From Chloroflexota bacterium (GTDB lineage: Bacteria > Chloroflexota > Limnocylindria > Limnocylindrales > CSP1-4), in assembly GCA_021786915.1 (NCBI GenBank), contig JAJYMP010000268.1, forward strand, positions 1-15,974: a stretch of DNA of 15,974 bases, given 5' to 3'. Under the pieces are notes generated by a model that was not told where the DNA came from, made no database searches, and saw nothing but the letters and a program-made list of their open reading frames with translations. Below, piece by piece: positions 12,767 to 15,974 of the stretch. The position numbers and the translations under genes are program-made. The number at the start of each line of letters is the position of its first letter. Position 1 is the first letter of the stretch.

Positions 12767-14683
12767 TCAGGCGGCGGGAACGGCCTCGAGCTTCTCGATC
12801 CGGATCGCCGCCGCCTTGAACTCCGCGGTGCCCGCCTTGGGGTCCGTGGCGTCGATGGTCAAGAGGTTCACGTCCACCTCGTCGGGGAAGTGGAAGGCCA
12901 TGAACGCGAGGCCGGGCCGCAGTGCCAGTTCGCGCCGCACGGGCGCCTGAACGGACCCGCGCCGCGTGACGATCCGGACGACCTCGCCCTCGCGGAGCCC
13001 CAGGCGAGCCATGTCCTCGGGGCACAGGTCCAGCCCCGCCCCCTTGCGTCGGGGGGACCGCAGCAGCCCGGACTGGACGCCGGTGTTGTAGGAGTCGAGC
13101 CGCCGGCCGGTCGTCAGGCGGATGGGGAACTCGTCCGACAGGGCCTCGACCGGCGGGTCGTAGTCCACCGGGCTGAAGATCGCCTTGAGACCGGGCACGG
13201 GATCCGCCCACAGGCGCGAGTGGAGGAACGGCTCGCCCGGATGGCTCTCGTCCCAGCAGGGCCACTGGAGCCCGCCCTCGGCCTCGAGGCGGGCGTAGGT
13301 CATGCCCCGGAACGCGGCAGCCAGCGAGCGGAACTCGTCCCACACCCTCTCGGGGTCGGGCTCGCCCCAGTCGTGTCCGAGGCGCTTGGCGATCTCGAAG
13401 ATGATCCACAGGTCGTCCTTCGCGTGGCCCGGCGGATCGATCGCCTTGTGCACGCGCTGGACGCGGCGCTCGGAGTTGGTGATGGTGCCCTCGGTCTCGG
13501 CCCAGGCTGCGGCGGCGGGCAGGACGACGTCGGCCAATTCGGCGGTGGCCGTCAGGACGATGTCCTGCACGACCATGAACTCCAGTCCGCCCAGCAGCCG
13601 CGTGACGCGGTGCGCATCGGCTTCCGACTGGACCGGGTTCTCGCCGATGCAGTAGACCGCAGTCAGCTCGCCGCGCTCCATCGCGTCGTACATGCCGGTC
13701 AGGTTCAGGCCCCGCTTGGGCGGGACGGTGACCCCCCAGGCGGCATCGAACGGCGCGCGGAGGGCGTCGTTCTCGACGAACTGGAAGCCTGGCAGCCGGT
13801 CCGGCAGCGCGCCGCTGTCGCCGCCGCCCTGGACGTTGTTCTGGCCGCGGAGCGGGTTCACGCCCGAGCCCCACTTGCCCACGTGGCCCGTCAGGAGCGC
13901 GAGGTTGATCAGCGCGAGCACGTTGTCGACCGCGTTGTGGTGCTCGGTGATCCCCAGCGTCCAGCAGATCATCGCCTTGTCGGCGCTGGCGTAGGCGTGG
14001 GCGGCCTCGCGGATCGCGGCCGCCGGGACGCCCGTGACGCGCTCTGCGTACTCGAGCGTGTAGGGCTCGACGCGCTCGCGGTAGGCCGCGAAGCCGGTGG
14101 TCGCGCGGCGGATGAACGCATCGTCGGCTAGGCCCGCGGCGATGATCTCGCGGCCCATGGCGTTGGCCATCGCGATGTCGGACCCGATGTCCAGGCCCAG
14201 CCACAGGTCCGCCCACTCGGCCGAGGAAGTGCGGCGCGGGTCGATCGCGATCAGCCGGGCACCGCGGCGCACGCCCTTGAGCAGGTGGTGGAAGTAGATC
14301 GGGTGCGTCTCCCGGGCGTTGCTGCCCCACAGGAGGACGAGGTCCGTCTCCTCGGCTTCTCTATAGCTGCTGGTCGAGCCCCCGGCTCCGAACACGGTCG
14401 CCAGACCGGCGACAGAGGGAGCGTGTCAGGTGCGGTTGCAGCTGTCGATGTTGTTCGACCCCAGGACGGCGCGGGAGAGCTTCTGGGCCGCGAAGTTGAC
14501 CTCGTTGGTCGAGCGACTGCAGCTGAAGGTCCCGAAGGTCGTGGGGCCGTGCGCCGCGCCAGCTGCCCGGAACCCTTGGGCGACCCGCTCGAGCGCCTCG
14601 TCCCACGTCGCTGGACGGAGCGGGGAGCTTCGGTCGCCGTCGCGCACGAGCGGCGTGGTGAGGCGGACGTAGTCCCTGGGCAC
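12767..14683 (-). CDS. fdhA: Selenocysteine-containing formate dehydrogenase catalytic subunit (body, lacking the [4Fe-4S] head)
   Basis: This 638-residue protein oxidises formate to CO2 at a Mo or W bis-PGD centre. A single in-frame TGA (14426-14428, residue 86) lies in CNRT-U-HAPSVAGL, exactly where Sec or Cys ligates the metal, with the catalytic His next to it. The frame is open on both sides. Family features follow: LVLLWGSNARETHP, LIAIDPRRTSSAEWADLWL, the AINLALLTGHVGKWGSGVNP-like segment, GQNNVQGGGDSGALP, YCIGENPVQSEADAHRV, and a C-terminal molydopterin-dinucleotide-binding domain with RLTTGRRLDSYNTG and MAFHFPDEVDVNLLTID. It begins at PRDYVRLTTPLVR, so the CxxCxxxC head is absent and is found at the end of the 2347-3417 product. 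The GTG at 14683 has GAGGT six bases upstream; the longer ATG frame (14812) adds non-homologous sequence. A gene finder that reads TGA as stop would break it in two. Confidence 0.92.
14385..14428 (-). promoter_or_regulatory. Bacterial SECIS element and selenocysteine TGA
   Basis: Starting at the TGA (14426-14428), the transcript can form GUCGCC-GGUCU-GGCGAC (14413-14408, 14407-14403, 14402-14397): a perfect 6-bp stem with a 5-base loop. An outer stem GCUCC/GGAGC (14422-14418 with 14389-14385) may extend it across an internal loop. From memory, E. coli fdhF also has the GGUCU loop beginning 21 bases from the U of UGA, as here. SelB recognises that loop. The Gly-Leu codons partly force GGUCU, but the stem is not forced by the protein. 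Confidence 0.88.
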
Positions 14684-14689
14684 TGGCGC

Positions 14690-14694
14690 ACCTC
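14690..14694 (-). promoter_or_regulatory. Shine-Dalgarno sequence for the selenoprotein gene
   Basis: GAGGT on the minus strand, six bases before the GTG at 14681-14683. It decides this start: formate-dehydrogenase similarity begins directly after it, and codons upstream of it do not resemble the family. Confidence 0.65.
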
Positions 14695-14725
14695 GGTGGT
14701 GGACGGTCCGATCCGCGCAGTGTAG

Positions 14726-14739
14726 CCGGGTGTACCCGG
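14726..14739. promoter_or_regulatory. Palindrome in the fdhA/methyltransferase divergent region
   Basis: CCGGGT-GT-ACCCGG has 6-bp perfect arms and lies 42 bp upstream of the selenoprotein start, in the 224-bp space between two divergent C1-metabolism genes. It is a candidate operator for joint control. No other site was recognised in this gap. Confidence 0.35.
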
Positions 14740-14907
14740 GGCAGCACAGCGACCAGACAGTGCAGGGGCATGTCAGGCGCGCGGCCGCGTGTGGCTCGGA
14801 TCGCCGCCGCACCAGCCGTGCCAGCCGCGGTCGGCTCGCCCCTTGGGACCCGTCGGCCGGCGCAACCGCCGCCTCTGCTAGCGTCCGCCCGAGTCCGAGA
14901 GCGTCCC

Positions 14908-15974
14908 GTGCTGGAGTTCAACGTGTCCACCCTGCTCCGAGTCCTCTCCGACGCCGAGATCGGCGAGATCCACGAGCGGAGCCTCGCCGTCCTCGCCCGG
15001 ACCGGCATGCGGGTCGACTCGGCGCGAGCCAGGCAGCTCCTCGAGGCCGCCGGCGCCCGGGTGGACCACGCCGATCGCCGGGTCCGCTTCCCCCGCTCGC
15101 TCGTGGAGGCGTCGCTCGCCGCCGCGCCCAAGCAGTTCTCGCTCGGGGGACGGCGCGACGGTTTCGAGCTCCCGATGAACGCGGGCGAGTGCACGCTCAT
15201 GCCGGACGGCGAGACCACGGCGTTCTACGACCCCGCCACCGGCGAGCGCCGCGCGCCCACGCACCAGGACTGGGCGAACGCGACCCGGCTGGTCGACACG
15301 ATGGACGAGGTCGGCTGCTACTGGCAGATGGTCACCGCTGGCGACGAGGCCGCCGACCCGGGTCGCTCCGCCCGCCACTGGCGCGACGTGCACGCGCTGT
15401 TCAGCAAGCACGTCCAGGACGAGATCGCGGGGCCGCGCGAGGCGGAGTGGCTGCTCCGGATCCTCGAGACCGTCTACGGCAGCCGGGATCGCGTTCGCGA
15501 GCTCCACCCGTTCAGCGTCCTGTTCTGCCCGGTCTCGCCGCTCGCCATGGAGGAGGCCCACACCGACGCCTACCTCGCGACGGCCGGCTGGGACCTCCCG
15601 ATCGCGATCATGCCCATGCCGATGATGGGCACGTCGGCCCCCGCCGGGCTCACCTCCACGGTGGTGAGCGGCAACGCCGAGGTTCTGGGCGCGCTGTGCC
15701 TGGTCCAGGCGATGGCGCCGGGCACGCCGGTCCTCTACGCTCCGGCGTTGGCGGTGATGGAGCCCCGGACCGGCCGATGGGCCGGCGGCGGGCCGGAGCA
15801 CGCGCTCCTGGGCGCCGCGACGACCGAGATGGGCCGCTTCTATGGCCTGCCGGTCACGGCGTCCAACGGCGGCACCGACCACTTCATCACGGGCATCCAG
15901 TCGGCCTATGAGCGGACGATGAGCTGGCTCACGACGGTGCTCTCGCAGCCGGACGTCATCATCGGCCCGGGATC
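14908..15974 (+). CDS. Trimethylamine/glycine-betaine methyltransferase family protein (MttB/MtgB-like), cut by window edge
   Basis: The frame is open for 355 codons from the GTG at 14908 to the right edge. The sequence fits the MttB superfamily (COG5598), corrinoid-dependent methyltransferases that demethylate trimethylamine, glycine betaine or similar quaternary amines. Recognisable stretches are LSDAEIGEIHERSLAVLART near the N-terminus, FDGE-type beta-strand turns such as LMPDGETTAFYDPATGERR (about 99-117), AIMPMPMMGTSAPAG (about 233-247), and SNGGTDHFITGIQSAYERTM toward the cut. No in-frame TAG occurs in the visible part, so no pyrrolysine codon is seen here. The remainder of the gene is outside the window. 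It is divergent from the formate dehydrogenase gene. The ribosome site is weak (GAGAG); a GTG at 14923 is an alternative. The substrate is not determinable from this fragment. Confidence 0.85.
   Translation, partial: MLEFNVSTLLRVLSDAEIGEIHERSLAVLARTGMRVDSARARQLLEAAGARVDHADRRVRFPRSLVEASLAAAPKQFSLGGRRDGFELPMNAGECTLMPDGETTAFYDPATGERRAPTHQDWANATRLVDTMDEVGCYWQMVTAGDEAADPGRSARHWRDVHALFSKHVQDEIAGPREAEWLLRILETVYGSRDRVRELHPFSVLFCPVSPLAMEEAHTDAYLATAGWDLPIAIMPMPMMGTSAPAGLTSTVVSGNAEVLGALCLVQAMAPGTPVLYAPALAVMEPRTGRWAGGGPEHALLGAATTEMGRFYGLPVTASNGGTDHFITGIQSAYERTMSWLTTVLSQPDVIIGPG

Noticed and set aside
12309..14131. Long plus-strand frames antisense to the formate dehydrogenase gene and through the repeats
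   Set aside because: They are antisense shadows or repeat translations with low-complexity Gly/Arg/Ala content.
14429..14812. A 128-residue protein ending at the TGA as an independent gene
   Set aside because: The frame, family similarity and active-site context continue through the TGA, and the SECIS-like hairpin follows, so this is the first part of the selenoprotein.
14730..15911. A 393-codon plus-strand frame over the methyltransferase
   Set aside because: It is in a different frame from the MttB-like sequence and is Arg/Pro/Gly-rich with no family resemblance.

Overview
The window is very GC-rich DNA with frequent GTG starts, 4-base stop/start overlaps and proline/serine-rich lipoprotein linkers. 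This suits a free-living, high-GC bacterium, perhaps Chloroflexota or Actinomycetota; the lineage cannot be fixed from this sequence alone. Nothing here is clearly phage or transposon derived.

Layout. The left edge holds the start of a membrane sensor protein (1-332, minus), then a cyclophilin-type peptidyl-prolyl isomerase lipoprotein (484-1203, minus). Next comes a minus-strand cluster transcribed from about 5333 down to 1316. It encodes a fused NuoE/NuoF-type NADH-oxidising subunit, an Fe-S subunit related to the N-terminus of NAD-linked formate dehydrogenase alpha, and a secreted peptidase of the G1 (eqolisin) type. Upstream lie a Ca2+/H+-type antiporter (5447-6538) and a two-component pair (response regulator 6681-7337, histidine kinase 7334-9088). 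Divergent from the kinase is a two-gene ABC exporter (9187-11136) whose ATPase reads in two frames. A minus-strand XRE-type regulator with a possible nuclease-fold C-terminus follows (11374-12231). It is bordered on both sides by repeat-rich DNA.

The most striking region is 12767-14683, minus. It encodes the body of a molybdenum or tungsten bis-PGD formate dehydrogenase catalytic subunit. The reading frame is interrupted by one TGA at 14426-14428, exactly at the active-site position (CNRT-U-HAPSVAGL). Directly after the TGA is a 6-bp hairpin with a GGUCU loop, at the spacing seen in E. coli fdhF. This is a selenoprotein gene. The protein lacks the [4Fe-4S] head normally at its own N-terminus. 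That head is found at the C-terminus of the Fe-S subunit about 9.3 kb away (2347-3417). The two pieces abut at one point of the canonical sequence with no obvious gap or duplication, and each has its own Shine-Dalgarno sequence and start. The catalytic chain therefore looks split into two polypeptides whose genes lie in the reverse of the expected order.

Divergent from the selenoprotein gene is the start of a trimethylamine/glycine-betaine corrinoid methyltransferase (MttB/MtgB family, 14908 to the right edge). A coherent but inferred picture is methylated-amine demethylation feeding one-carbon units to formate, with formate oxidation to CO2 and NADH by a FdhA-N/FdhA-Sec/FdhB complex. The kinase, regulator, exporter, antiporter and peptidase have no clear link to that pathway beyond position.
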